Source: Planococcus liqunii (GTDB lineage Bacteria; Bacillota; Bacilli; Bacillales_A; Planococcaceae). Taken from it: a DNA stretch of 64,000 bases. Made by a program: the position numbers and the translations under genes. This document shows positions 16,890 through 25,520 of the stretch, piece after piece (the stretch's first letter is position 1; each line of letters opens with the position of its first letter). The stretch lies in contig NZ_CP129238.1 of NCBI RefSeq assembly GCF_030413595.1, positions 3,286,001 to 3,350,000 on the forward strand, written 5' to 3'. The notes below the pieces were generated by a model. The model ran no database searches. It had not been told where the DNA came from and saw nothing but the letters and a program-made list of their open reading frames with translations.

Positions 16890-17534
16890 ATGAAAGAACT
16901 TGAGCTTTGCCAGGTGAAAGTCCGGGAAGATGCGCATGGCTTTATGACCATGCAGCAAGGCCTTGGCAGCCATTATCCCGAACTGGCCGCTGAAATCAAA
17001 TTACAAACCGGAGCATCCACTGAAGCAGTAGCATCGTCTATCTTCATGCGGCGCTTCGGCTTTTTTATAACCGCTCAGCTCTACCTGCTCGCCCACGGCA
17101 AGATGTGGGAAGGGCCGCTTGATGCCGTTTATCTTGTAAGGACAGAAGGCGGCATTGCATTCGAAATTGACGAGCGCTTTGTCCGCAGCCGCAAAGAAGG
17201 CGATTTGGAAAAAGTCTTAAAGGACTATGCATTTCCTGTGGTGGAAGCCTTCCGGAAAGTCGGACACGTTTCGAAATTAATTCTTTGGGAAAATATCTGG
17301 GGATACGCCATCTGGATGTACGGCATGCTCGAGTCGGAACAAGCGGAACAGGATGCAGCCGCTCTTCTGGATTCCGCCATCTGGCAGCCCGAAATGCGTA
17401 AATCCCCTTTCCGGCAATTTCTTGGCGGGCGCAGCCTTGAAGAATCAAAAGCGGATTATCAGCGCATTACGTGCTGCTTGTACAAAGATCTGCCGGATAC
17501 CGACAAATGTCCCTACTGCCCCGTAAAAAAATGA
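16890..17534 (+). CDS. FhuF-like ferric siderophore reductase (copy 1)
   Basis: A protein of 214 residues whose C terminus holds the cysteine motif C195-C196-x10-C207-x2-C210. This is the [2Fe-2S] signature of FhuF-type reductases that release iron from imported siderophores. The rest (ILWENIWGYAIWMYG) matches the family style. The ATG at 16890 begins one base after the ATPase stop, and the longer upstream frame lies within the ATPase gene. The operon context (ATPase then reductase) supports the role. Confidence 0.85.
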   Translation: MKELELCQVKVREDAHGFMTMQQGLGSHYPELAAEIKLQTGASTEAVASSIFMRRFGFFITAQLYLLAHGKMWEGPLDAVYLVRTEGGIAFEIDERFVRSRKEGDLEKVLKDYAFPVVEAFRKVGHVSKLILWENIWGYAIWMYGMLESEQAEQDAAALLDSAIWQPEMRKSPFRQFLGGRSLEESKADYQRITCCLYKDLPDTDKCPYCPVKK

Positions 17535-17562
17535 GCGCTCCGCTGATGCGGAGCGTTTTTTG
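17533..17562. terminator. Terminator between the reductase and VOC genes
   Basis: GAGCGCTCCGC pairs with GCGGAGCGTTTTTT. It serves the plus-strand iron operon and may also end the converging VOC gene. Confidence 0.85.
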
Positions 17563-17943
17563 TTATCCAGCTGATGATTCGCTGTCCAGAAATTCCAGGC
17601 GGTTGCCGAATGGGTCGGAAACGAAAAAGCGCTGAACCTCCGGAATGCTGGTGTCGTTTTTCACTTCATAGTGGTTTGCAGCCAAATGCTCCTGAAGCGC
17701 ATGAAACCCGTTCACTCTAAAAGCGGGATGTGCTTTTTTGGCCGGCGAAAACGGTTCTTCCACACCGACATGCAATTGATAAGAGCCAAACTCAAACCAG
17801 GCGCCGCCTCTGCCTTTTAAAGCATCCGGTTTTTCAATTTCATTCATGCCGAGAATGCCTGCATAAAAATCAACCGCTTCCTGTTCCTTGCCTTTTGGTG
17901 CTGCAACTTGTACATGATCAATTTTGCCGATTGTAAATTCCAT
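17563..17943 (-). CDS. VOC-family (glyoxalase/bleomycin resistance-like) protein
   Basis: A protein of 126 residues with a vicinal-oxygen-chelate fold pattern: an N-terminal GKIDHVQVAAPKG strand with a metal-ligand His, then FYAGILGMNE, GGAWFEFGSYQLHVGVEEPF, and the end FFVSDPFGNRLEFLD with the late Glu ligand. The substrate is unknown. It is convergent with the first FhuF-like gene and divergent from the second, and looks like an unrelated insertion between them. Confidence 0.85.
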   Translation of the reverse strand: MEFTIGKIDHVQVAAPKGKEQEAVDFYAGILGMNEIEKPDALKGRGGAWFEFGSYQLHVGVEEPFSPAKKAHPAFRVNGFHALQEHLAANHYEVKNDTSIPEVQRFFVSDPFGNRLEFLDSESSAG

Positions 17944-17996
17944 TTTTTCACCCCTTCTTTACTTTAGGGTAGCTAACTTCTTCTATAAAGAAAAGA

Positions 17997-18011
17997 TGAT
18001 TGTATTTATCA
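17997..18011. promoter_or_regulatory. Candidate Fur box upstream of FhuF-like copy 2
   Basis: TGATTGTATTTATCA agrees with the TGATAATNATTATCA core at 11 of 14 fixed positions (my count). It lies 77 bases before the start of the second FhuF-like gene. Confidence 0.5.
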
Positions 18012-18087
18012 ATTACCATAAGATTGGCTTATCACTTTGCAAATACTTCCTTTTGCCGTAGCATGAAAAATAAAGGAGGAAGGACTT

Positions 18088-18771
18088 GTGGAATTTCCCG
18101 TTCAGTTGAAACATAAATTAGCAGCTCAATCCATCGCTGTTGATCGTCCCCCCGCTTCCCGTTTGTCTTCCGATTTCGAGACACTCATCGAAGAAACCAA
18201 ACAATGGAGCGGCACGGACAATAACGGCGTAGCTGTCTCTTACTTTTTCCGCCAATATGCCCTTTTCATCTCTGCACAATTCGACTTGCTTACTTTTCAC
18301 AATGGCTACTTCGCCTGTTCATGGAAAGACATCGAATTTGGCCGCATACATAATTACGGGTTCAATTTGCTTCAAACACATATTGATTCACGCCACTATA
18401 CGCCAGTTTCTCCTGAAAACCGGCAGGAGGCGATGCATTTCATCTTAACGGAGCAAGTGGATAGCCTGATCAAGGAATTTCGAAAATACGTGAAAATTTC
18501 TCCCCTTATCCTATGGGAAAATGTGCTCGGCTCCGTTGTCTGGTTTTACGCCACTTTGGAAAAAAGAGAGCCGAGAAGAACTGCCGAAGACATCGACTGG
18601 CTGCTCGAACCAAGCAATTGGGCACCGATTAAAACTTCCTATCTGCAAAAATTGATGGGGACTGCTTCATTGGAGCAAGCCGTATCGGGTCCGCTGCGGA
18701 AGACCTGCTGCCTGTATAAGAAACTCCCGGCTTTTGCCACTTGCACGTTTTGTCCGCAGCCCCGTCCATAA
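18088..18771 (+). CDS. FhuF-like ferric siderophore reductase (copy 2)
   Basis: A protein of 227 residues, a distant paralogue of the gene at 16890. The C terminus has C207-C208-x10-C219-x2-C222, the same iron-sulfur motif, and ILWENVLGSVVWFYATLE corresponds to the matching segment of copy 1. It starts at GTG 18088 after a strong SD (AGGAGGA). It has its own upstream region with a possible Fur box and ends at a terminator. It may handle a different siderophore. Confidence 0.8.
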   Translation: MEFPVQLKHKLAAQSIAVDRPPASRLSSDFETLIEETKQWSGTDNNGVAVSYFFRQYALFISAQFDLLTFHNGYFACSWKDIEFGRIHNYGFNLLQTHIDSRHYTPVSPENRQEAMHFILTEQVDSLIKEFRKYVKISPLILWENVLGSVVWFYATLEKREPRRTAEDIDWLLEPSNWAPIKTSYLQKLMGTASLEQAVSGPLRKTCCLYKKLPAFATCTFCPQPRP

Positions 18772-18776
18772 AAACC

Positions 18777-18807
18777 AAAAGGCCTCAGCACTGTGCTGGG
18801 GCCTTTT
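18777..18807. terminator. Bidirectional terminator
   Basis: AAAAGGCC...CAGCA pairs with TGCTG...GGCCTTTT, lying between the converging FhuF-like and release-factor-like genes. Confidence 0.87.
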
Positions 18808-18811
18808 AATC

Positions 18812-19651
18812 TTATTTTTCAAATACTTCATGAATAATCTGGCTCGGATTAGCATTAGCCAAGTTTTTGTAGATGCAGCTCGCCGGTTTTTTCGGCAATC
18901 CCTTAGCAAAAGCTTTAGCTTGTTCAGTTTCGCCAACAACGTGGACTTCGTCCCAATGGCGATCTTTTTTCATTTTTTCAATCTTTCCTGCCATATCTTT
19001 GTAGAAGCGTTCCAGGTTTTCTTTCATGCGCCAGTTGAAGTCGTCTGCTGCACTTCCCGAGTTGCCTCCAACATGGCTTCCAGCATTGAAAGATCCTGTG
19101 CTGCCGCCCGCTGTATGGGAAGCAGAATGGACGCCTTTCTGTTCATTCCAGACATCCAATCCTGAATCGAATTCTTCAAAGACTTCTTCATTGATGATTC
19201 CCATGGAAGTATCCAAGATTCGAACGCCTTTGAAGCTTGGCAGCACAATTCCCGCATATGGATAGGCTTTGTACATATATCTCAACTCATCCAGTACCGG
19301 TGCACTTTCCCAATGGAAGCTTGTCTTAACGGGCACTTGCACATAATGCACAAACCACAGATCATCCTGTGGAGACGCAAAAATTACAACGCCCTTGTTG
19401 AGGTCATCTCGATGGTCATTAATTTCTCGTTCAACTTTTTTTCTTAAAGATTGATAGGTTTTAAGTTCTTTCTCATTTTGGGAGGCTGTTATATATTCCT
19501 CAATCCGCTTCAGTCCATTTTTAAGGTGTATTTTCCACGCCCCGTTCTGCGCATTCAAATCGGCGGGGTTCGTATTGAGATACACACTTAAAACACAGCG
19601 GTCTTCACAATTGAAAGCTTTGAGTTTCTGAATTTCGTCGTATAATGTCAT
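18812..19651 (-). CDS. Bacterial archaeo-eukaryotic release factor (eRF1) family protein, Vms1/VLRF1-like
   Basis: A protein of 279 residues resembling the bacterial eRF1-like (baeRF/VLRF1) group. It opens with CVLSVYLNTNPADLN, has a DDLWFVHYVQVPV strand and ends HWDEVHVVGETEQAKAFAKGLP, typical of the last domain. The Gly/Ser/His-rich stretch SASHTAGGSTGSFNAG to GGNSGSAADD (about 175-205) sits where eRF1-like proteins carry the GGQ loop. No GGQ is present. The related Vms1 cleaves peptidyl-tRNA on stalled large ribosomal subunits; a similar rescue role here is an inference. The ATG at 19651 follows AAGGAGG. A near-perfect SigB promoter precedes it. Confidence 0.7.
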   Translation of the reverse strand: MTLYDEIQKLKAFNCEDRCVLSVYLNTNPADLNAQNGAWKIHLKNGLKRIEEYITASQNEKELKTYQSLRKKVEREINDHRDDLNKGVVIFASPQDDLWFVHYVQVPVKTSFHWESAPVLDELRYMYKAYPYAGIVLPSFKGVRILDTSMGIINEEVFEEFDSGLDVWNEQKGVHSASHTAGGSTGSFNAGSHVGGNSGSAADDFNWRMKENLERFYKDMAGKIEKMKKDRHWDEVHVVGETEQAKAFAKGLPKKPASCIYKNLANANPSQIIHEVFEK

Positions 19652-19691
19652 ACATTCATCATCCTCCTTAAAATCCATCCTACTTATCTCA

Positions 19692-19716
19692 ATACCCTAA
19701 GTCTTTTTCGTTAAAC
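19692..19716 (-). promoter_or_regulatory. SigB-type promoter of the release-factor-like gene
   Basis: On the minus strand GTTTAA (19716-19711), 13 bases, then GGGTAT (19697-19692): an exact match to the consensus at the usual spacing, about 40 bases before the start codon. Confidence 0.85.
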
Positions 19717-19748
19717 AGTCAATCAATTACTATTTTAATTATTCAGAC

Positions 19749-19774
19749 GTTTAAAAGAAGTTGTGTGAGGTAAA
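19749..19774 (+). promoter_or_regulatory. Candidate SigB-type promoter of the DUF3243 gene
   Basis: GTTTAA (19749-19754), 14 bases, then GGTAAA (19769-19774). The -35 is perfect and the -10 is close to GGGWAW. It is divergent from the promoter at 19692-19716, with 32 bases between the -35 elements. Confidence 0.65.
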
Positions 19775-19811
19775 CAGGTAGTGCAAGAAAAATATAAGGA
19801 GTGTGACTAAA

Positions 19812-20120
19812 ATGGAAAATATCGATAAAAAAGTAGATGACAAACTAAAATCCTTCGATAACGAAAAAAAGGAGGATATTTTAGCGAATTTTGAACACTT
19901 CAAACAATACTTAAGCTCAAAAGTTGAATTGGGCGAAAAGATGGGATTGAGCGAAGAACGCTTGGCCCAAATCACTGAAAAAGTCGCCGATTACTTAGCA
20001 AAAAATGAAGATCCAAAAAACCGCGAAGAATATGTTTTACAGCAATTATGGAGCGTAGGGGAAAAAGAAGAACGCCATATGTTAGCCCACATGCTTTTAC
20101 GCTTAGTGAAAAAAGAATAA
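19812..20120 (+). CDS. DUF3243-family protein (YmfJ-like)
   Basis: A soluble, highly charged protein of 102 residues. The middle (ANFEHFKQYLSSKVELGEKMGLSEERLAQITEKVADYL) and the end (QLWSVGEKEERHMLAHMLLRLV) match DUF3243, small helical proteins of unknown function in Bacillales. The ATG at 19812 has AAGGAG at good distance; the GTG at 19803 is too close to it. It is transcribed divergently from the eRF1-like gene and probably by SigB as well. Confidence 0.8.
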   Translation: MENIDKKVDDKLKSFDNEKKEDILANFEHFKQYLSSKVELGEKMGLSEERLAQITEKVADYLAKNEDPKNREEYVLQQLWSVGEKEERHMLAHMLLRLVKKE

Positions 20121-20121
20121 T

Positions 20122-20154
20122 AAAAAGGCCTTCCTCAATGGGAAGGCCTTTTTT
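20122..20154. terminator. Bidirectional terminator
   Basis: AAAAAGGCCTTCC pairs with GGAAGGCCTTTTTT. The stop codon of the converging MFS gene (20135-20137) lies inside the hairpin. Confidence 0.88.
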
Positions 20155-21403
20155 CAAACAACCGAAACATCGCTAAGTAAACAAATCCGCTGATCACAGC
20201 TAAAGCCGCCAAGATGGCGAATGTCCAACCGAATCCAAACCACGCCGTCATCGGGATGGAAAGCGGTGCAATCATCCGGCCAATCGTATAGCGCAAACTG
20301 GCTGCTGCAAAATACTGCCCCCTTTTATCTTCTGGTGCAAGTTTCGAGATAAAGCTTTGCTGTACTCCCACCACCATCAGTTCGGCAAAAGTGAAAATCC
20401 CCATCGCGACGACAAACATCCAGAACCACGACGTAAGCGGAAACAATAGCATGGCCGCTGCGTAAAGAAGAGTGGATAAGAAAAAGACCCATTTCTCCGG
20501 AAATTGCGTCATCCACCGCGTTACGATTACAGTCAGCAATGCCACCAGCAAGCCATTTTCAGACAGCAGAAAACCGAAAGACGTTTCACCGGTCACAGTC
20601 CATTCTTTCCCGAAGAAAGAAGCAATCGTTTGGACATCGATGGTTTCTTTCAAATAAACCGGAATCAATAAGTCCAGCTGCATGAACGTTTGTGCCACCA
20701 AAACGCCAGCGATGACAAAAAGCAAAAACAGGCGATCGTTGAAAATAAGGCCGTATTCCTTAAACTGCTTAGCGACAGCTGCCGGCCAACCGGTTTTTTC
20801 TTCCGTTGCCCATTGGTCCGCCAATTCCCGTGCCAAGGTTTCATTTGTATAAAGCCGAAGAATAACGCCCAGCACCATCGAAATTACCGCTACAACCAGC
20901 AGCAGTTCAAAACGGTACGTGAAGAACAGCACCGCGCCAAATAACGGCCCGACGACGACGGCAATATTAAGTGTCGTATAAAAGATTGCAAAGACATCGC
21001 TCCGGTACTTCTCCGGAATGACGTCTGCAATCATCGCCTGGCTGGCGGGCCAGTAAAGCGAACTGCACATGCCTGCCAACGTAAAGGCGATAAACCCTAG
21101 CTCAGGCGATTCAAGCCACGGCGAGTTGGCAAATGCGAACAGCAAAAATGCCCCGCCTTGGGCAACCGATGCAAATACAAGCATCGCGCGCCGGCCGAAG
21201 CGGTCTGCGCAATACCCTCCTACCAGATTAGCCGCCACTGAAAAAACTTGCGAGATGACGAGCAAAAGCCCGGCCGTCCCTTTTCCGAATTCATCTGCAA
21301 AATAAATCGCGAGAAATGGAAATACCATCCAATAACTTGTGTTCATAAAAAATTCGCCTACCAGGCGAACTTTTAAACTTCGATCCCAATCCCTAATCCT
21401 CAT
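20135..21403 (-). CDS. Major facilitator superfamily transporter
   Basis: A membrane protein of 422 residues with about twelve hydrophobic segments. The loop between segments 2 and 3, GGYCADRFGRRAML (about 62-75), is the standard MFS motif A, and a duplicate-like region follows in the second half (WMTQFPEKW). It resembles the MdtH/YfmO style of drug exporters, but the substrate is unknown. The SD GGAG lies eight bases before the ATG. It is downstream of, and on the same strand as, the UvrD-like helicase gene, 33 bases apart. Confidence 0.85.
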   Translation of the reverse strand: MRIRDWDRSLKVRLVGEFFMNTSYWMVFPFLAIYFADEFGKGTAGLLLVISQVFSVAANLVGGYCADRFGRRAMLVFASVAQGGAFLLFAFANSPWLESPELGFIAFTLAGMCSSLYWPASQAMIADVIPEKYRSDVFAIFYTTLNIAVVVGPLFGAVLFFTYRFELLLVVAVISMVLGVILRLYTNETLARELADQWATEEKTGWPAAVAKQFKEYGLIFNDRLFLLFVIAGVLVAQTFMQLDLLIPVYLKETIDVQTIASFFGKEWTVTGETSFGFLLSENGLLVALLTVIVTRWMTQFPEKWVFFLSTLLYAAAMLLFPLTSWFWMFVVAMGIFTFAELMVVGVQQSFISKLAPEDKRGQYFAAASLRYTIGRMIAPLSIPMTAWFGFGWTFAILAALAVISGFVYLAMFRLFEKRPSH

Positions 21404-21436
21404 TTTCCCATCTCCGCGTTCTTAAAACTGTTGTGT

Positions 21437-23563
21437 TTAATCCAGTACTTCCAATAACTTATAGCTCAAACAAATATCAATCAGCAATTCTTTCCGCTCT
21501 TTGGCAAATTGGATCGAGATGCGCTCATGATCCCGTTCAATGATTTTGCCCGTGCCAAAAACACGGTGGCGAACTCTTGCCCCTTCCAAAAGTTCATCTT
21601 CCCTCTTAGCGGCATTCGGGTTATCCGGAACATCCACTTTAATCGGTGTCTTAGCGACCGTCCGGGTTTTTTGGGCTACCGACTTCTCCGGCACTACAAT
21701 ATCCCGCACTTCATCCACAAAGCGGGACTCGCTGTCATAGCTAATCAGTTCCAAATGCTTTTTGGCACGCGTCATGCCGACGTAAAACAACCGCCGTGCT
21801 TCTTCCAAGGTGTCGGGGTTTTCTGCATCTTCCTCGGTCGGGATGATGCCTTCCACCAGATCAATCATATACACCCGTTCAAATTCCAAGCCTTTGGAAC
21901 TGTGGAAAGTGGATAAAGTCAGCATGTCCTCGGTTTTTTCGGCTTTTGCATTTTGGGTGACTTGCTCCAATTCCTTCAATCTTTTCGCAAATTCAGTCAT
22001 GCTTGAAAGCGGTTCGGCAATTTGTTCCAGCGTAATTAAGATCTGCTCCAAATACTGCAGGCGCATACCGAATTTTTCAGCACGGCTCGCAAGCATTTGA
22101 TCGTATCCCAGATCCGCCCGGATTGTCCGAATCACTTTTAGGGGTTTCATGCCATTCAATGCATCAAACCATTTTTTCTGCTCGGCAAGAATTTTGAGTT
22201 GGTAGTCCTTCAGCGTAATGTTCAAATTGATTTCATCGAACGCGTTTTTCACCGTCGGCTTCATGCGGCTCAACTGCTTTAATTGGCTGCCCGACCAGTA
22301 GGCATTTGTTTTCGAAGCAATTTTCGCGTAAATATCAATGCGTTCCGGCTTCAAGCTGAAGCGCATAAAATTCAGCATGTCTTCCACAATCCAGTGCGAG
22401 AAGAAACGGTTGTCCGCATCTTTCATATAAAAAGGAATGCCCAGGCGGTCCAGTTCACTCATCAAAAGTGTCGAAGAGGAATTGTTGCGGTAAAGGATGG
22501 CCACATCGCCAAAATGCTTCAGTTCTTTCAGTTCCTTCATCACATACTTCAACTGCGCTTCCTCTGAAGCAAGGCGCCGGATGACAATCGGATCTCCTTC
22601 CGGTTGCTTGGTGAACATGTTTTTGTCGTGCCGCTTTTTGTTCGTTTTGATGAATAAATTCGCGGCCTCTACAATGTTTTTGGAGGAGCGGTAATTGCGC
22701 TCCATTTTCATCACATAGGCGTCCGGATACACATTTTTAAATTTCAGCAAATAAGTCGGTTCTGCAGCACGCCATGTATAAATCGACTGGTCATCATCTG
22801 CGACCACGCACAGGTTTTTATGGCGGGCCACCAGTTTTTCCACGATGGCATGCTGGATCATCGAAGTGTCCTGGCTTTCATCGGTCATGACATAATCCCA
22901 GCGATTCTGGTACTTCGCAAGCAGATCCGCATCTTTTTCCAGCGCTTCATTTGCGAGGGAAAGCATATCATCAAAATCGACCAAGCGGACATCGTAGTTT
23001 TCTTTAAATGCCTCGTACGTCTTTAAGATCTCAATTGCCCCTTCAAAAGGCGCATCTAACTTTTTCCATTGTTCCCTTGGGGTCATTTTGTTTTTCACAA
23101 AACTGATGAACGAAGTCAATTCATCCAGCTGGTCTTCGGTAATCGGTTCTCCGACTTCCGTTTCGAACATTTCACGCAGCAGCCGCTTTTTATGAAGGCC
23201 GTGCGATTCGCTGCCTTCAATCATTACGTAACGGGATTCCGCAAAGTATTCCCGCGTGATTTGGAAAGCGAGGCTATGGATCGTCGAGAAATCAACCGGT
23301 GCTAGCTTTGGGAAAAAACGTTTATAGCGTTCCTGCATATCGATGGCAGATGCCTTGCTGAACGTGATGGCTTTTATGCGGTGCGGCTGAACTTTTTTCT
23401 CTTCAATCAAATACCCAACACGCATAATCATCGTTGTTGTTTTGCCCGATCCGGGACACGCTAATAAGAGCAGCGGCCCTTCTGTCCGCTCGACGGCTTT
23501 GCGTTGAATTTTGTTCAGTTCCACTCCGAGTTGTTTTTGTTTGCGTTCAAAAAAATTGCTCAT
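21437..23563 (-). CDS. UvrD/Rep-family DNA helicase (YjcD-like)
   Basis: A superfamily 1A helicase of 708 residues. Motifs: Walker A LLACPGSGKTTTM (about 32-44), Ia AITFSKASAIDM, II DESQDTSMIQ, III VADDDQSIYTWRAAEP, IV MERNYRSS, V LSTFHSSKGLEFERVYMIDLVEG and VI EEARRLFYVGMTRAKKHL. A short C-terminal region resembles the Tudor-like tail of PcrA (VRHRVFGTGKIIERD). It unwinds DNA 3' to 5' in repair or replication restart. It is shorter than PcrA and closer in style to Bacillus YjcD. The SD AAGGAG precedes the ATG. Confidence 0.93.
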   Translation of the reverse strand: MSNFFERKQKQLGVELNKIQRKAVERTEGPLLLLACPGSGKTTTMIMRVGYLIEEKKVQPHRIKAITFSKASAIDMQERYKRFFPKLAPVDFSTIHSLAFQITREYFAESRYVMIEGSESHGLHKKRLLREMFETEVGEPITEDQLDELTSFISFVKNKMTPREQWKKLDAPFEGAIEILKTYEAFKENYDVRLVDFDDMLSLANEALEKDADLLAKYQNRWDYVMTDESQDTSMIQHAIVEKLVARHKNLCVVADDDQSIYTWRAAEPTYLLKFKNVYPDAYVMKMERNYRSSKNIVEAANLFIKTNKKRHDKNMFTKQPEGDPIVIRRLASEEAQLKYVMKELKELKHFGDVAILYRNNSSSTLLMSELDRLGIPFYMKDADNRFFSHWIVEDMLNFMRFSLKPERIDIYAKIASKTNAYWSGSQLKQLSRMKPTVKNAFDEINLNITLKDYQLKILAEQKKWFDALNGMKPLKVIRTIRADLGYDQMLASRAEKFGMRLQYLEQILITLEQIAEPLSSMTEFAKRLKELEQVTQNAKAEKTEDMLTLSTFHSSKGLEFERVYMIDLVEGIIPTEEDAENPDTLEEARRLFYVGMTRAKKHLELISYDSESRFVDEVRDIVVPEKSVAQKTRTVAKTPIKVDVPDNPNAAKREDELLEGARVRHRVFGTGKIIERDHERISIQFAKERKELLIDICLSYKLLEVLD

Positions 23564-23724
23564 ACGATACTCCTTCGCATTTTCGGTGCATGATCTTATT
23601 TAAACAGACAATATGATTCTCGCCGCCTTTACCGGGAGAAAGGTCTGGCAGTTTCAATTGCAAATCGAAAAAAATTCTCTTCAATAAATAAACGATACTC
23701 TATTCTAGCATAAAAAATAGATGA

Positions 23725-23752
23725 AAAAGGACCCGCTAATTCGGGTCCTTTG
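23725..23752 (-). terminator. Terminator of ywbE
   Basis: On the minus strand AAAGGACCCG pairs with CGGGTCCTTTTT. The rest of the 199-base gap 23564-23762 shows no gene. Confidence 0.85.
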
Positions 23753-23762
23753 AGCTTATGAA

Positions 23763-23969
23763 TTATTTGTCAGTACCGCTGAGGATTTCGCTTACGCGCC
23801 CAACCTGGCCGTCTTCAAGCCTTACTTTGATGCCATGCGGATGCGTGGCGGAATTCGTCAAAAGGTCTTTGACAATTCCCCGTGTTTTTTTGCCGGTTCG
23901 TTGATCCTGCTTTAGCACAATATTGACTTCTAAACCCGGTTTAACGTCGCTTCTTTTTTTGCCGTCCAT
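23763..23969 (-). CDS. ywbE: YwbE-family protein
   Basis: A small basic protein of 68 residues matching YwbE: KRSDVKPGLEVNIVLKQDQRTGKKTRGIVKDLLTNS and HPHGIKVRLEDGQVGRV. The fold is probably a small KOW-like beta barrel; the function is unknown. The ATG at 23969 follows GGAGGGATAAAG. The longer frame upstream adds residues unlike the family. It is monocistronic with its own terminator. Confidence 0.9.
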   Translation of the reverse strand: MDGKKRSDVKPGLEVNIVLKQDQRTGKKTRGIVKDLLTNSATHPHGIKVRLEDGQVGRVSEILSGTDK

Positions 23970-24023
23970 CTTTATCCCTCCTGCCTTACTTTCATGATAC
24001 GCTATTCCCGCTTTTTTTCCACA

Positions 24024-24048
24024 CAAAAAGGCGGGGAAATCCCCGCCC
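24024..24048 (-). terminator. Terminator of the YflT/DUF2382 gene
   Basis: GGCGGGG pairs with CCCCGCC, and the minus strand continues with TTTTTG. Confidence 0.85.
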
Positions 24049-24058
24049 TGATTTTGCT

Positions 24059-25465
24059 TTAGCGTCGATCTGTTCGGTTGCGGTCAAAATCGTCTGTACC
24101 CAGATCACTGTCATCATCGATATCCGCTTCTTCTTTGCGGACGGTTTCTTTGACGACTTCAGTGTCCTGTACTTTCCGTTTGCCTACTACAATTTCTTCA
24201 CTAACAACATCCGTTTTTGAGACATTTACCCGTTCTTCCGTTAATGGAATATGGATATTGTCCCCTTCTTGATAAGCATCTCTGCCAATATGTGAATCTC
24301 CATCAACTTCTTCGTTTACCGGGCGGCGTTCTACATAGACCTCTTCCCGCTCAACCGGCACTTCAATTGTTTGATTGTCTTCAACAACACGTTTGCCGAC
24401 ATTTACTTCTCCGGTCTGCACACGGTCTTTATTGACCTGCAGGCGTTCTTCGTGAAGGCGCATCCGTTCTTCATCTGAATCTGCAAAGTCATGGTCCGTA
24501 TCCATCCGGTTGCGGTCGTTGTCCATAAAGTCACGGTCGGTCCGGTCGCGATCCGAATCCACAAAATCTCTATCGGTCCGGTCACGGTCGGTGAAGTCAC
24601 CAGTCGAACTATGGCTGTCGCGTACTCCTCCTGTTGATCCAAGGCCACCTGCATTCGTCAATCCGCCGCTTGTGCTCGTTCTGTCTACTCCATCAAGTCC
24701 TCCGCCACTGGTTCCCATTCCGCCTGCGCGGTCTGTGTCTCCATAACGGCTTTCATTGGTTGCAGTGAAATCTCCTGTATCGCGGCTTGGTGAAGGAACG
24801 TCATCGACTGAACTTCCGGCCCCTAAGCCAAATCCTGTTCCGGACTTCCGGCCAACTCCTGCCGATTCACTGTCGTCCAGCCGTGAAGACGCGGAAGTTT
24901 CATCGGAATCCACTAAGTTGTGTCCTGAATGGAAGTTGACATCGTTCGCTTCATTGGTATCCACAGTCAAGCCGTCACGACCGACCATACCGGAATCTTC
25001 TCCTGTATAGCGGGAAGTATCATCAGCTCCTACAATACCTGATGCTGCGCCTGCTCCAGCACCTGACGAAGTATTTTTCATTGGATCGCCATATGCAGAA
25101 CTGCCGCTTCCCGTTCTGTTGTTATAGGAATCACCAATTTCCTTGTCCACAAACAGCAGGATTTTCCCGTTTTGCACTTCCTGATAGTAACGGTCTGCTT
25201 CGTTGCCGTCTACACCCATGTCGTTAAACGCTTGGCGGATAGGCTCATTGCCGGACATAAAGCCCATAAACTTATCCATCCAGCCGCCGCCTTCAGTAGC
25301 CTTGTAATCTACATCGGTGCGTCCCCGGACCATCGAAATCTGGTCTTTGTCATGCGCCATAACGTACATGTGATCTTCAGATATTCCCTGCGCTTTCAGT
25401 TCTTCGATTTTTCTCAACACTTCTGTTTCGTTATCAAACGTCCCCATAAAGTTATTGCTGGCCAT
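24059..25465 (-). CDS. General stress protein with YflT-like and DUF2382 (YsnF/AvaK) domains
   Basis: A protein of 468 residues in three parts. Residues 1-110 match general stress protein 17M (YflT): FDNETEVLRKIEELKAQGI, and NGKILLFVDKEI. Residues 115-320 are a low-complexity Gly/Ser/Asp linker with repeats of DRDRTDRDF type. Residues 320-450 are DUF2382, with ERLQVNKDRVQTGEVNVGKR, VEVPVEREEVYVERRPV-like and VSEEIVVGKRKVQDTE repeats. The function is unknown; related genes are strongly stress-induced. The ATG at 25465 follows GGAGG. A consensus SigB promoter is 56 bases upstream. Confidence 0.85.
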   Translation of the reverse strand: MASNNFMGTFDNETEVLRKIEELKAQGISEDHMYVMAHDKDQISMVRGRTDVDYKATEGGGWMDKFMGFMSGNEPIRQAFNDMGVDGNEADRYYQEVQNGKILLFVDKEIGDSYNNRTGSGSSAYGDPMKNTSSGAGAGAASGIVGADDTSRYTGEDSGMVGRDGLTVDTNEANDVNFHSGHNLVDSDETSASSRLDDSESAGVGRKSGTGFGLGAGSSVDDVPSPSRDTGDFTATNESRYGDTDRAGGMGTSGGGLDGVDRTSTSGGLTNAGGLGSTGGVRDSHSSTGDFTDRDRTDRDFVDSDRDRTDRDFMDNDRNRMDTDHDFADSDEERMRLHEERLQVNKDRVQTGEVNVGKRVVEDNQTIEVPVEREEVYVERRPVNEEVDGDSHIGRDAYQEGDNIHIPLTEERVNVSKTDVVSEEIVVGKRKVQDTEVVKETVRKEEADIDDDSDLGTDDFDRNRTDRR

Positions 25466-25520
25466 TTTTGATACCTCCATTTTTTGATGTGTATCGTTGA
25501 AAAATCTTACTACTCAAGAA

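Noticed and set aside
24480..24610. Direct repeats rich in GGTCGCG/CGGTC words
   Set aside because: They encode the DRDRTDRDF-type linker of the YflT/DUF2382 protein on the minus strand, not a separate element.
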